From Bifiguratus adelaidae (lineage: Eukaryota; Mucoromycota; Endogonomycetes; Endogonales), in contig MVBO01000011.1 of assembly GCA_002261195.1 (NCBI GenBank), positions 1-64,000 on the forward strand: 64,000 nt of DNA. The letters run 5' to 3'. Every line of letters starts with the position of its first letter. Within the stretch, counting starts at the first letter, position 1. Made by a program: the position numbers and the translations under genes. The notes under the pieces were generated by a model. The model saw nothing but the letters and a program-made list of their open reading frames with translations, did not search any database and had not been told where the DNA came from. Below, piece by piece: positions 44,986 through 55,515 of the stretch.

Positions 44986-46073
44986 CTAACCCGGAGGCAA
45001 GTTTGAGGTGTCCGCCATGTCACCGTCGTCCTCATAGGCATGCTCCTGCTGCGGCTCGTAATGATCAAGGACCGGAGACCGCGGCATGGCCATCATACCT
45101 ACAATAACCCAAATCAGTCTATGATCTCTGTTCCGCTTCCCAGTCTTACCCGTTCGTGCGGCTTCCAGAATGCCAAACGGTTTAATGAGTTTGATAAATG
45201 ATTCCACGCGGCCCGGTTTAGCGCACAATTCAATCACCACACAATCCGACGACACATCCACCACTCTGCCGTCAAACAGGCGTGCGAGTTCAGTTAGAGA
45301 CCGCAAGTGCGCAAAGGTCTGGCGCAACGCTCCCGAAGGTGACAAGGCCTCATGGTAGTCTACCTCACCGTCTTCCACGACTTGATCCTCGAAATCAATA
45401 CCGCGTTCTTCGACAATGGGCAATTGCTCATGCAAATGCTCGGGTCCAATGATGGATACCTTCACAAGCAAGAGCTCACGTTCCACCAATTTGGTGTTCG
45501 AATAATCCAAGACGGCCCATACCGGTACCTGCACGGCGTATAAGCCTAGATCAGTCAAGATGCGGTCACTTACCAGATCCTCTAATTGTCGCCTGGCTTG
45601 CTCAATCTGCGCACCTTTACCTCGAAAAACAATCGTCATTCGACTCAGATCCTCCACTTCTGTATTGGCCACGACCAAGGAATCAATGTTGAAGCCTCGG
45701 GCGGCCAAGATACCCGACACTCGACTCAAGACACCCGGTTCGTTTTGTACCAAACAGTTGAGCACATGTCTAGCCACAGGTTCCTTGGAGGCGTTCGGGG
45801 TATTGTAGAGAATGTTGGTCACTGCCTCCTCAGCCGACGGGGTAGGTATCGCGGCCGGATAGGCTGAAGTAAGCGAAGGGTGCCGTCGAAGTCGCTTCTT
45901 GAATGACAGAGCTTGTGTGGCCGATGGCGTCGGTTGAGCCGCATGAGGAGCAACCGCCGTCGACTTGAGCCTTGCAACTACCGAGGACTTGAGTACCCTG
46001 AGTGCCTAGAGACCATTCCGTGTCAAAAGAAGCCCATTTGCAACAACTCGCGCTTCACCTGTAGACGCAACAT
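44986..46073 (-). CDS. ILV6: Acetolactate synthase regulatory subunit (ILV6), mitochondrial
   Basis: ILV6 confers valine feedback inhibition on acetolactate synthase for branched-chain amino acid synthesis in mitochondria. Three exons: 46073-46059, 46005-45150 and 45098-44986; 327 residues. Exon 1 codes only MLRLQ; it joins [14 protein letters not shown], an arginine-rich, amphipathic mitochondrial presequence. The ACT domain reads [32 protein letters not shown]. The C-terminal half has [37 protein letters not shown] and [10 protein letters not shown]. The last intron (45149-45099) is 51 nt with no in-frame stop, so its retention would keep the frame. Its ATG overlaps that of the dynactin gene. 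Confidence 0.93.
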
Positions 46074-46074
46074 G
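46071..46074. promoter_or_regulatory. Overlapping divergent start codons (ILV6 and dynactin p150)
   Basis: The tetramer CATG contains the ILV6 ATG (46073-46071, minus) and the first in-frame dynactin ATG (46072-46074, plus). A later dynactin ATG at 46099 may be used instead. Either way the 5' leaders must overlap and the promoter elements lie inside the opposite gene. Confidence 0.6.
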
Positions 46075-49000
46075 AAGATCAATTTGACGCATTCTTTGAT
46101 GCTTGGTGCGCGAGTCGAAGTTCAGGGCAAGCGAGGAACGGTGCGATATGTGGGCACAACGTCGTTTCAGACTGGCAAATGGGTGGGAATAGAGCTGGAT
46201 GAGCCAGCTGGCAAGAATAGTGGAGTGGTTCAAGGGAAGAGGTACTTTGAATGCAGAGCGAACCATGGTGTCTTTGTGAGACCTTCTCAGGTGCAGATGG
46301 TGGAAGAGGTGAGTGCGGTGCGTTGGACTGTAATGAGTTTTGACTAGGAAGTTAGGCTACCTCAGGGACGTCTTCACCTGAGCCTGCCATATCGCCGTCG
46401 AGACGGTCAGTGGTTGACGCCAGCAAGCTAAGGTCACCTGCCTTGCGTCGGTCGCTTGTTCAGCCTGCACGGAGCACTGCACCAGAGTCGACGCGACTCA
46501 GACAGGTGCAACAGCAGGAGGACACGTCAAGCGAGCGCTCAACCACAAGTAGTCCAGTTCCTCTAGCACCACCAACGGTTGCCGTGCCTACTTTGGTTCA
46601 GGAGCAAAAAGAGCTTCCGCCTTCTCAGGACGAAGCTCCGATCGCCAACAGCAAGGAAGTTGACGACCTTCGACTAAAGCTCAGATTACTGGAAAGCAAG
46701 CGGCAGGAGGATCGCGAAAAGATTCGCGAAGCAGACAAGTACAAGATGGAGGCTGAACAACTCACCTTGGTACGCACAAAGCTGCAACAGAAGCTTTCAG
46801 AAATGCAAGCCGAATTGCGGGAATGCAAGCGGGAACTCAAGGAAGTCAATGAAGAAAAGGATGCGGTCGAGATTCGGTACAATGATGTGCTCGAAAACCT
46901 AGAAATGATGACCTTGGATAAGGAGATGGCCGAAGAACGAGCAGACAGTACACAGCAAGAGATTGAGGTCCTCAAGGAGAAGGTGGAGGAACTGACGGTA
47001 AATCTTTCAGTTTATCAGCAAGAGGGAGATGCGATCGGCCATATGGCAACCGATGGCGGTGAGGAGCGATCGGTAGAAGTGGTGCAGTTAGAACGGCAAA
47101 ATGAGCGACTCAAGGAAGCACTCATGCGTCTCCGTGACGTGACTTCGGAGCAAGAGTCAGAACTGCAGAAGCGCATCAAATCGCTCGAAAAGGATACCAG
47201 CCAATTCATGGAGGTACAAATACTGTATGAGCGGACAAAACAACAGCTTACGGAGGCCGAGGAGCAAATGGAAGAACTGCGGGCACGATTAGATGATGCA
47301 GAGAGGGCAGAGGACATTATTGAACAACTGGGCGCCAAGAACTTGGCCTTGAACGACAAGTTGGAGGAGTTGCAAATTGCCATTGAAGACTTGGAGGCGC
47401 TCAAGGAGCTCAATGATGAATTGGAGGAAAATCATGTCGAGACGGAAAAGCAGCTGCAAGCTGAGATTGACCAAAAAGACGCCTTGATAAGAGCACAATT
47501 GGAGGCTTTGCGGGTCCAAGAAGAGACCAACGCTGACTATGAGACGACCATTCTTCAATTCCGGGAACTTGTGAGCAATCTGCAAAGGTAGGTCAACGTT
47601 TTGCGATTATTGCTGGCAGCCTCTGACGCTTCATGCCTATAGTGACTTAGAACAACTTCGTGACAAGACGGAAACGGAGGTCTCAGAACGACAAAAGCTC
47701 AACAGTCAATCGCAAGCCATGCTCTCGCTCAACTTGCAACTACAATCTACGGTGATGAAGGCTCATGCCAAGGCAATCGATATTGATCTTCGCAAACTCG
47801 ACGTTGCTCAAGCTCACGATGAATTAGAATGCATCAGGAGTTACCTGCCGGATGCCTTTATTGAGACTGAGAACGATCCGGTGCAGAGTCTCTTGTTGTT
47901 GAAGCGGATGGCATTTAAGGCGGATCTGATTGTGAAATACCTCGATCCTAGTTCTTCAACAGCTGAGGACGTTGTGCCCACAGCCAAACAAGTGCAGGCA
48001 GCTCAGGTCAAAGCGTTGGCTGGACAATTGGGAGATCGCATCCGGCAGTTGGTTGACTTCATCGATACCTGTCCCAGCAGAGAGTTTGTTAAGCTGGGTA
48101 GTATCTACCACGATGTCTCTGGCACTGAGCGAAGGTATGATCATGAACTGTTGGCAAGACATACGCTTAATAATGTTTTCTTACAGACTGGATGGATTGA
48201 TCACTCTACTTCGGGAAGATGAGCTGGTTGAGTCCGATGAGAAGGCCTCCAACAACATTAATGACTTGCAAAGGTGAGCAGCAACGCGCGCTGGCTGTTG
48301 TCTCTCTGACGGGATGTTGATAGACTGAACGCGCAACTTGAGCACATTTGCGACTTGTACCTGTCTCACGTCGAAAAGACGGGCCCAGTCTATGTCGCAG
48401 CCCACGCACGTGCCGTTGAGAGCGACTCAGAAAAGATGTTTGCCATTCTGGCTTTTATACATCATATCCTCCACGGTGTTGCAAAAGATGAAGGTAGGCA
48501 TCCCCGCACGGGGTGGGGGGAGGAGCATCATGGACGCGGAACGCCGTGCTTACACGCGTTCTAGAAATTTCATTCCACGAGGGTACTGCGCAAGCCATGC
48601 AAGAAGTCGTCGATCCTTTATATACTGTTTTATCGAAATGCAAAAGCCTCAAAGCGTTGGCCAAGTGAGTCAAGCCTTGCATCGAGTTACTCCAGCTAAA
48701 CAACGCATTTTTAGGAAATTGAACCGGCCTGTTACAGATGCTGTATCCAAAAACATGACAACAAAGGTAGACATGGTCTCGAGGCTGGAACAGTTGACCA
48801 CAGCTACCGCAAAACTCGGATCATTTTGTTCTTCGGTAAATATTAAATAGCTGTTTAGATCGCGCTGCTCACCCACTCTCCAGACCTATCAGGATATTCT
48901 CAATGTTAAGCGTCATCAAGATGAGCAAAAGGAGCCTTGGCCATTGTCGCGATTGCTGTCTGTCATCTTCCGCAACACACAGCAAGTCCTGTCTGTGGAT

Positions 49001-50146
49001 GAAAATCTCGCCTGGACTGGTGCTGACAAGATAGTTTCTTCTCTATGCTTTGAGCTCGAAGCGCTCAATTCTCTTTTGGCAGACGATGCCAAGTGGATGC
49101 CAGGTAAGTCGTTGCGTCCATTATTGCCGACTGGTGTCTTACCTGGTCAAGTCACTACCGGAGCATCACATCCTTGGATTGAACGCGCAAAGGAGCTCAA
49201 AGCGCGCGCTATTATCAATCAAGATTTGGATCGCAAACTTCAGACCCAAGCAGATGAAATCCTTGTGCTGATCAAGGACGTCAAGATAAAGGTAAGCTTA
49301 ATTCCTGCCCGCAGAAGCCACAAAGGCTCAACCTATCAACAGGATCAATTACTGCAAGAGTCTAGCGTCAAGATTGAGTTGCTGGAAAAGCGCATGGTGC
49401 AAGTCAAGAAGCAAGCGGATCAAATCGCTGCGTTAGAAGCATCCCTGTCGGAGGCCAAAGGAGAAGCCGAGATGTACGACAAGGAGTTGTCGAAATTGCA
49501 ACAAGAGTACAATCAGTTACAACGTCAGCACGTTGAACTGCAAACGGAAGCTGCCCGACAGCAGACATCAGCACCTGTTACGTCGGCGCAGGAAATCACC
49601 CATACCACACAACCTAGGGCAGTACCGGATCAACAGGTTGCCGTGCAATTGGAGTCGTTACGTTTGGCCATCAAGTACCTACGCGAGGAAAATGTGTACT
49701 TGAAGTCCCGAGATGTCTTGCAAGAGCACGCCAGAGTCTTGGGATCCCCTCACACAGCTTCAGAATTACCCAAGGACCCGAAACTGCAAAAGTGCATCGA
49801 GCAAAGCAAGGAAATCTCTCGACAACTTTCCCTCAACCTGGCATCTCCCAAACTAGTCGTGCTGCCCAAGGAGCCCCTTGGTCGATGGAAGTCTCAGACC
49901 AAAGATCCCGAATATCAATATCAAAAGTATCAACGTACGCAGAAAGCGCTTGTTCAGCGGAGTCGTCAACTGGCCGAACAGATCAAAACCTTTCAATGGA
50001 ACGAACAGGGTCCGATATCCTCCACCCAACCACTTGCCAAAATCCGTATACCCTTACCGCATAGCGCCCCCATGCCACTCCTGCACAAGATACCCTTCTC
50101 TCACGGCAGTGAACTCGAGAAAATACATAGTATATTTGTAAATTAA
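46072..50146 (+). CDS. Dynactin subunit 1 / p150-Glued (Nip100, ro-3)
   Basis: p150-Glued links dynein to microtubules and cargo. Nine exons (46072-46308, 46356-47587, 47643-48134, 48187-48273, 48324-48493, 48565-48664, 48715-48835, 48884-49291, 49343-50146) encode about 1,216 residues, typical for the family. The CAP-Gly domain lies at residues about 10-75 ([50 protein letters not shown]). A Ser/Pro/basic linker follows, then a long coiled coil (CC1, about 180-500). The middle domain has [15 protein letters not shown] second coiled coil (CC2) is at about 950-1040. The start may be 46072 or 46099. Intron 49292-49342 is 51 nt without stop. Confidence 0.93.
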
Positions 50147-50226
50147 CCTTAGATGCTCAACATCTACTCAAAAGATAACTTTTCATGCCCTGAGCTTTTT
50201 AGCTATCACGCAAATTTCTAGGGAGC

Positions 50227-50941
50227 ATGAGCACCAAGGCCAAGGATATTAAACGGATCGAGCGCCTTTTGGGCACACATCAAGACTTTCCCAAGAAGGT
50301 ATACTCTTGCGCACGCTCTTACGCGGCTCGTTGACTCATCTCGACGCTCTCTAGGGCATTGTCTTCAAGGATCTCTTTCCCGTGTTCCAAGATCCGGTTG
50401 CGGTCGAATCGCTCATTGCCAACTTTGTCCACCATATCCACGCGACACACGATGCCAAGGTGGATGCTGTTGTAGGTGAGTCAACGAAGAAACAGGTTGT
50501 TAGGCATGGATGATCACTGTATTCACCATCTGCTCGTTACAGGTCTTGATGCCCGTGGCTTCTTGTTGGGTCCCCTGGTTGCGCTACGCTTGGGCGCTGC
50601 CTTTGTACCGGTGCGCAAGCAAGGCAAATTGCCCGGTGAATGCCATTCGGCAAGCTACCAAAAGGAATACGGCGAGGTAAGTCGTCCTAGGTCCTGCATC
50701 GCATCTCATGTCTGTCAAGGATATCTTTGAGATGGAAAAGGGATCTATCAAGCCTAATGCTCATGTCATTGTCATTGACGACTTGATTGCAACGGGTGGA
50801 AGTGCCAAGGCTGCCGGTGACCTGGTCCATGCTTCGGGCGCTACGGTGATGGAATTCTTGTTTGTCATGGAATTGGACTTTTTGAAGGGCAGGGACAAGT
50901 TGCAGGCGCCCACCTATTCCTTAATCCACATAGAGGACTAA
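50227..50941 (+). CDS. APT1: Adenine phosphoribosyltransferase (APRT, APT1)
   Basis: APRT salvages adenine to AMP with PRPP. Four exons (50227-50298, 50355-50475, 50543-50676, 50720-50941) give 182 residues. The hood and base-binding region reads [32 protein letters not shown] follows, then the flexible loop YQKEYGED. The PRPP-binding motif is [14 protein letters not shown]. The protein ends HIED. It converges with RRP41: the stop codons are 24 bp apart, so their 3' UTRs must overlap. Confidence 0.96.
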
Positions 50942-50965
50942 GTTAGATGATAGAGAAACATGATG

Positions 50966-51848
50966 CTATTGTTCGAGTTGATTTACAAGTTGTTGCATGC
51001 CTTGTCGTATAACGGTGTCTAATTTTGATCGCATTTCTATACATCCATCCGTACCTAGTGCCACCACCTTTTCAAAGACGTCAATATGTAGTCGTGCCTC
51101 CATTTGCAACAGAGCTACCTTGCCGACCTTTGGTAGGTAGGCTACGGTCACATCGGGGCTGTCGCTCGACTCTTCCACATAATTGATGTCCAGAATCGGC
51201 GTCTTTTCGATGCTGCCTGCACTACACGCACATACGTAATCCAGCATCGGTATACCGGCATTGACGAGGGCGAGGGTAGAAGCGTTGATGCAAGCGGGAA
51301 GCGTACCGCCATCGGCTTGCAACACTTGGAGGTAAATGTTGATTTGAGATCGAGGAAATTGCGTGGTGATGACTACAGCTTCAAAGGTTTCCTTTATCGT
51401 ATAGGCAAGCTCCAAGGATCGTCTATAGATGGTGTTAAAAAGACTTGTACATTGCCTGGCTTCACTTACTTGTCGCCCTTGGTTCGTTTCCGTCGTTCCC
51501 CAGCACTGAAAGGTGCGATATTGAACTCCACAGAGATGAAGGAACGATCGTGCACCACTTTGGATCGCTGACGAGGCTATGTAGCATGGTGAGCAGGAGA
51601 AAGCTTCAGCACCAAGCCAAACCTACCTCACCCGGGCCATACACGGCCGCAAGCACTTTGGTATTGCCTTGTTCAAGGTAAGCTGATCCATCGGCTTGAG
51701 ACAAGACATTGACCTTGGCTGTGAGCTTGCGCAGCTCATTAGGTCGTCTACCGTCTATCCGTAGCCCTTCTGGAGAGATCAACTCTAATCGCGACTAGTA
51801 ATGCGGTCAATGCACGCAATCTTTTTGCCTAGACATGTCACTTACCAT
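50966..51848 (-). CDS. SKI6: Exosome complex component RRP41 (SKI6)
   Basis: RRP41 is an RNase PH-like subunit of the exosome ring. Four exons: 51848-51846, 51794-51627, 51576-51470 and 51422-50966; 244 residues against 246 in yeast. The first coding exon is only the ATG codon, followed by GTAAGT; exon 2 continues [20 protein letters not shown], exactly the expected N-terminus. Other features are [49 protein letters not shown], and [28 protein letters not shown]. The start lies 34 bp from the TRS20 ATG on the other strand. Confidence 0.93.
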
Positions 51849-51882
51849 GGAATAGAACGAAACGGTTCTTCTGGTCGTTGCA
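51849..51882. promoter_or_regulatory. 34-bp gap between divergent starts, RRP41 / TRS20
   Basis: The start codons of two divergent essential-type genes are separated by 34 bp. No room exists for a conventional promoter, so elements must overlap the leaders or lie inside the genes, possibly in the 51-nt RRP41 intron 1 (51845-51795). Confidence 0.55.
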
Positions 51883-52548
51883 ATGGCTTCGTCCTTTTAC
51901 TTTGCTATTGTCGGCACAAACGACCATCCACTGTATGAAACAGAGATTACCCCTTCTTCACGGCCTAGTTCAGCTGTAGACAGTCTAAAGGTTGGTGTGA
52001 TATTGCGTTGTGGACGTTCCTGACCTCGACATGTTAGCGTGATGAACATCGCCATTTGAACCAATTCATTGTGCATTCCGCCTTGGATATCGTGGAAGAA
52101 GTGCAGTGGAATACTCAGAACCTGTAAGGACACGACGCAAAGGCGCGAGAGTGGGGTATTGATGGGACATGTCCGACGTCTAGCTATCTCAAAGTGGTGG
52201 ACAAGTTTAACGAGTATCTGATCTCTGTCTACCTCTCTGTCGGCAGTAAGTCTCCTGCTAGGCGACGCCGCAATGCTTGGTTCAAGGTAAACTGATGCTG
52301 AGTCTCTCACCCAGATGTCAAGTTTATGCTCTTGCATGATTCAAAATCCGAAGACAGCATCAAGGGTTTCTTTGTCGATGTGCATGAACTCTATCTCAAG
52401 GTAAGCCGACAAGGATAATTCCATTCTCCAGTACTTGGCCTAACAGGACTCCTAGACCCTCATGAATCCATTTTATACCCCAAACACCGCCATTACATCC
52501 GCTCAATTCGACCAGCGCGTCAAACTCGCTGCAAAACGCTTCCTGTAG
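51883..52548 (+). CDS. TRS20: TRAPP complex subunit 2 (sedlin, TRS20)
   Basis: TRAPPC2/Trs20 is a small longin-fold core subunit of TRAPP tethers for Rab1/Ypt1 activation and autophagy. Five exons (51883-51990, 52038-52123, 52184-52245, 52315-52400, 52456-52548) give 144 residues. Signatures are [59 protein letters not shown], and TLMNPFYTP. The stop is TAG. The next gene (DUF1769) converges, 45 bp away between stops. Confidence 0.94.
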
Positions 52549-52593
52549 GCTTGTATAATATATACACTTGCTGTTATTTACACAACTCGCCAT

Positions 52594-53502
52594 CTAATCT
52601 ACCGTCTCTTCCGCTTGACCGGAGCGTTGACCAGAGCGCATCCTTTCAACCTCCGTATCCATCATGTCGCGCACGGTGAACTCAACGACAAAGAAGGTCA
52701 TACCGTTATCCTTGGATTTCGCCACGTAATGCAATGGTTGTCCATCCCAGTATTTAAGTACATCGACCCCGAATCCCGGCAACTTGATTTGAAACTTGTC
52801 AAAATCGATAAACGCATTGCAAAAGTCCATGTTCCACACTTGGTCGGGAGATATATCCAGGCTGGCTCGATGATTGGCATTGTTCATGACCTTTCGGCGT
52901 TGCACGGCGATCGAGCTGTCGATCGACGGCAACAGCTTGGCTGGAAAGTGTTCTTGGATAGGTTCACCAAGCGGTGATGGCCAATCGGGCAAAGCCAACA
53001 TGTCTGAAGCACCCGGCGAACTGATAATGTGCTGGTTTGGATCATCTTGTCGATTGACCGCAGGAAATTGGTCCACGACCGCATCCTCATCCAAACTCAT
53101 TCGATTCATGGTCTCAAACAAGGGTGAAAATGCCCATGGCCTGTCCGAAAAGAGATCCATCTTGAGTCCAGGATCGAACCATTGAGCAAACTTGACAGCA
53201 ACCGAAGATCCGTAGGGAAGTCGAAGTTTCTGATCAAACGAGTTGCCAAACACGATGTCATCGGCCGTCATCTTCTGCTTGAACCGACACTGTAATTGAA
53301 TACTGTACAAGTCGGAAGAGTGAGGAAAGTAAGGCGACGTCTCCTCTCCCGGTGTCGCACCATGATAGGAAGCGATACGAACGCACAAACGGGCTGTCAA
53401 ATGGTCCGAGTTTAATATCACGGGAGAAGCATCGTTGTTGCAAGCGATCTCTTCCAAGCAATCCATCGACGGACCTGCTCGTATACACAGTCGTAATACC
53501 AT
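52594..53502 (-). CDS. DUF1769 (Duc1-type) protein
   Basis: A single exon encodes 302 residues. The pattern AGPSMDCLEEI, YSIQLQCRFKQK, TADDIVFGNSFDQKLRLP, GSSVAVKFAQWFDPGL, WAFSPLFETMNRM, and VDVLKYWDGQPLHYVAKS matches the fungal DUF1769 family. Fission-yeast Duc1 localises to cortical sites and is a PI(4,5)P2-related protein; that function is from memory and should be treated as tentative. No membrane span or signal peptide is seen. The start at 53502 leaves the usual short lead before the first conserved AGPS. It diverges from the hydrolase gene, with 175 bp between start codons. Confidence 0.82.
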   Translation of the reverse strand: MVLRLCIRAGPSMDCLEEIACNNDASPVILNSDHLTARLCVRIASYHGATPGEETSPYFPHSSDLYSIQLQCRFKQKMTADDIVFGNSFDQKLRLPYGSSVAVKFAQWFDPGLKMDLFSDRPWAFSPLFETMNRMSLDEDAVVDQFPAVNRQDDPNQHIISSPGASDMLALPDWPSPLGEPIQEHFPAKLLPSIDSSIAVQRRKVMNNANHRASLDISPDQVWNMDFCNAFIDFDKFQIKLPGFGVDVLKYWDGQPLHYVAKSKDNGMTFFVVEFTVRDMMDTEVERMRSGQRSGQAEETVD

Positions 53503-53677
53503 AGCGAGTGCGGTATATCAGGTCTCTATAGCTCTTGACCGTCGCGGTGAAAAGTGCCAAATTGTTAATTCTCCTTTTAAGGCTTTGTGACAGCGAATGG
53601 CGTGTTGCCTTACGTTTTGAACACTGGCAAGAACAAGGCGAGTTCATTACGCGCAAGTGCTCCTGTTTCTGAGACTG

Positions 53678-55421
53678 ATGGCGCAAGATACGGCTACTTC
53701 GACGGCAATGGCGATGGACGAGCTCAAACCTGCCATTCCACCGACGTCTCACTTGAATTTTATCGCTCAGTGGTGGCAACGTTCGGAAAAAACGTCTCAG
53801 ATATCGGAGGCACGGCTACTGTCGAGACTCAAGTTCTTTTCGGCGGGGAGTGAAGCAAAGAAGGGAGGCGACGTGTTTGCTCGAGTGGGATTGGTGGATA
53901 TCGGCGGCAAGGATCGTAAAATCAATACATTGGTGATTGAACGAGGTGTGCAAGAGACCCGGAGATTGTCTACCTCAGCCGGATCGGCTTCGCAAGTGGA
54001 ACCAACGAAACTGTCTCGACGCCCATCCCGACAAGAGGAAGAGCAGTTCTCTGAGATTGGCTATAAACAGACATCACAAGTGGATTTGCATCTGCAAGAA
54101 GGAGCTGATCTGTCTGCAGAGGGCTCCGAAGATGGCAAAAAGGTGCTTGTAATGACTCATGGATATGGCGCCGGTCTTGGCTTCTTTTACAGGCACGTTG
54201 CAATCTCGCTGTTATGCAATCTTTATTGCTGACATGGTCTCTTTGCTGCAGAAATTACAATGGACTAGCACAGCCTGGATGGCGGATTTATTCTATTGGT
54301 GAGTACCAGAGTACGCTACTTTAAGCCGTGATTGCTAAAGCGCATTTAACACACAAGATTGGCTCGGTATGGGTAGGAGCTCGAGGCCCAAATGGAAGAT
54401 ATCAAAGAAACGAGGACAATCCTGGAACGAAATGGTAGAGCAGGTACAGCTTGCTTCACATCGATGGTTGGAGGCCATGAATACTGACCTTTATCTTTGC
54501 CAGACGGAAGAATTTTTTGTGGAATCTCTAGAAGATTGGCGTAGAGTCAACAAGATTTCAAAGTTTACTCTGATGGGTCACTCACTCGGAGGATACCTAT
54601 CCTCGTGCTATGCTCTCAAATACCCCGAACGCGTTGAGAGGCTGGTGCTTGTCTCTCCCGGTAAGCTTCGACACTCGTGATTAGTGACCTAGATCCTCAC
54701 ACTCCTTTCGTAGTGGGCATTCCCGAGAATCCAGACGGGCCGACACCGACGCCTGAGGAAAAGCGGAATGAAAGTCCGGGAGACACGGTGGAGCGAGACG
54801 CGGCCGCTATAGCCAACGCCGAACGCGCAAACATTGCCCAACAGTCACCTTCATCTCCTACGTCGTCGACTTCTCCGGCTCCTCGACGTCGCCGTATACC
54901 CGGCTGGGCTGCCTATCTTTGGAACCTAAATATCACGCCGTTTTCTATCGTTCGCATGGGCGGACCTATTGGCGCTAATCTCGTCAGCAAATACGCTTTG
55001 CGGCGATTCGCTCATCTGGATGAAGCCGACCAACTTGACATGTACGACTACTTGTAAGTACTGGACCGACCTGTGAGGAGTCACCGCTAACGTTGATAGA
55101 TATCATATTTCCACGGCGCCTGGATCCGGCGAATATGCACTTGCCGCTATACTTTCCCCCGGTGCTTACGCTCGGACACCTCTTCTTCACCGTTTACCGA
55201 ACCTAAAGATGCCCGTCACCTTCCTCTATGGTGAACAGGATTGGATGGATTACCGGGCAGCTCATCATGTGATCAAGATCAGAAAGGATATGGGATTGGA
55301 TACCTCCAAATGGCGCGTGGGACGTGTTCGCTCGGCTGGTCATCACTTGTACCTTGACAATCCCATGGAGTTTGATCAGGAGGTCATTCGGGAAATGCGC
55401 GCTGTGGAACGGGGAGAGTAA
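53678..55421 (+). CDS. Alpha/beta hydrolase of the CLD1/ABHD4-5 type (phospholipase/acyltransferase)
   Basis: CLD1/ICT1/ABHD5-like proteins act on cardiolipin or lysophospholipids, often at mitochondria or lipid droplets. Exons: 53678-54192, 54252-54298, 54358-54443, 54504-54660, 54714-55053 and 55100-55421; 488 residues. Motifs: [16 protein letters not shown] (oxyanion side), [14 protein letters not shown], the nucleophile elbow [29 protein letters not shown], the late [13 protein letters not shown] (acid) and [11 protein letters not shown] with the catalytic His and the HXXXXD acyltransferase pattern (HHLYLD). Intron 1 begins GC (ACAG|GCACGT). Intron 3 (54444-54503, 60 nt) keeps the frame if retained. 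The Ser/Pro insertion at 54,750-54,880 is lineage-specific. Confidence 0.85.
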
Positions 55422-55515
55422 AGGTTGCTTCTATAGAAATTTTGCTTTTTGTTACAAGTTTGTTTTAATGTACACGTTCTGTATGCTTGTTTCTCCATAG
55501 ACAATGTAATCGTGA

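Noticed and set aside
46625-47413. Minus-strand Ser/Cys-rich open frames of 116 and 132 codons
   Set aside because: They lie opposite the dynactin coiled coil; long Lys/Glu-rich coding DNA produces such shadows.
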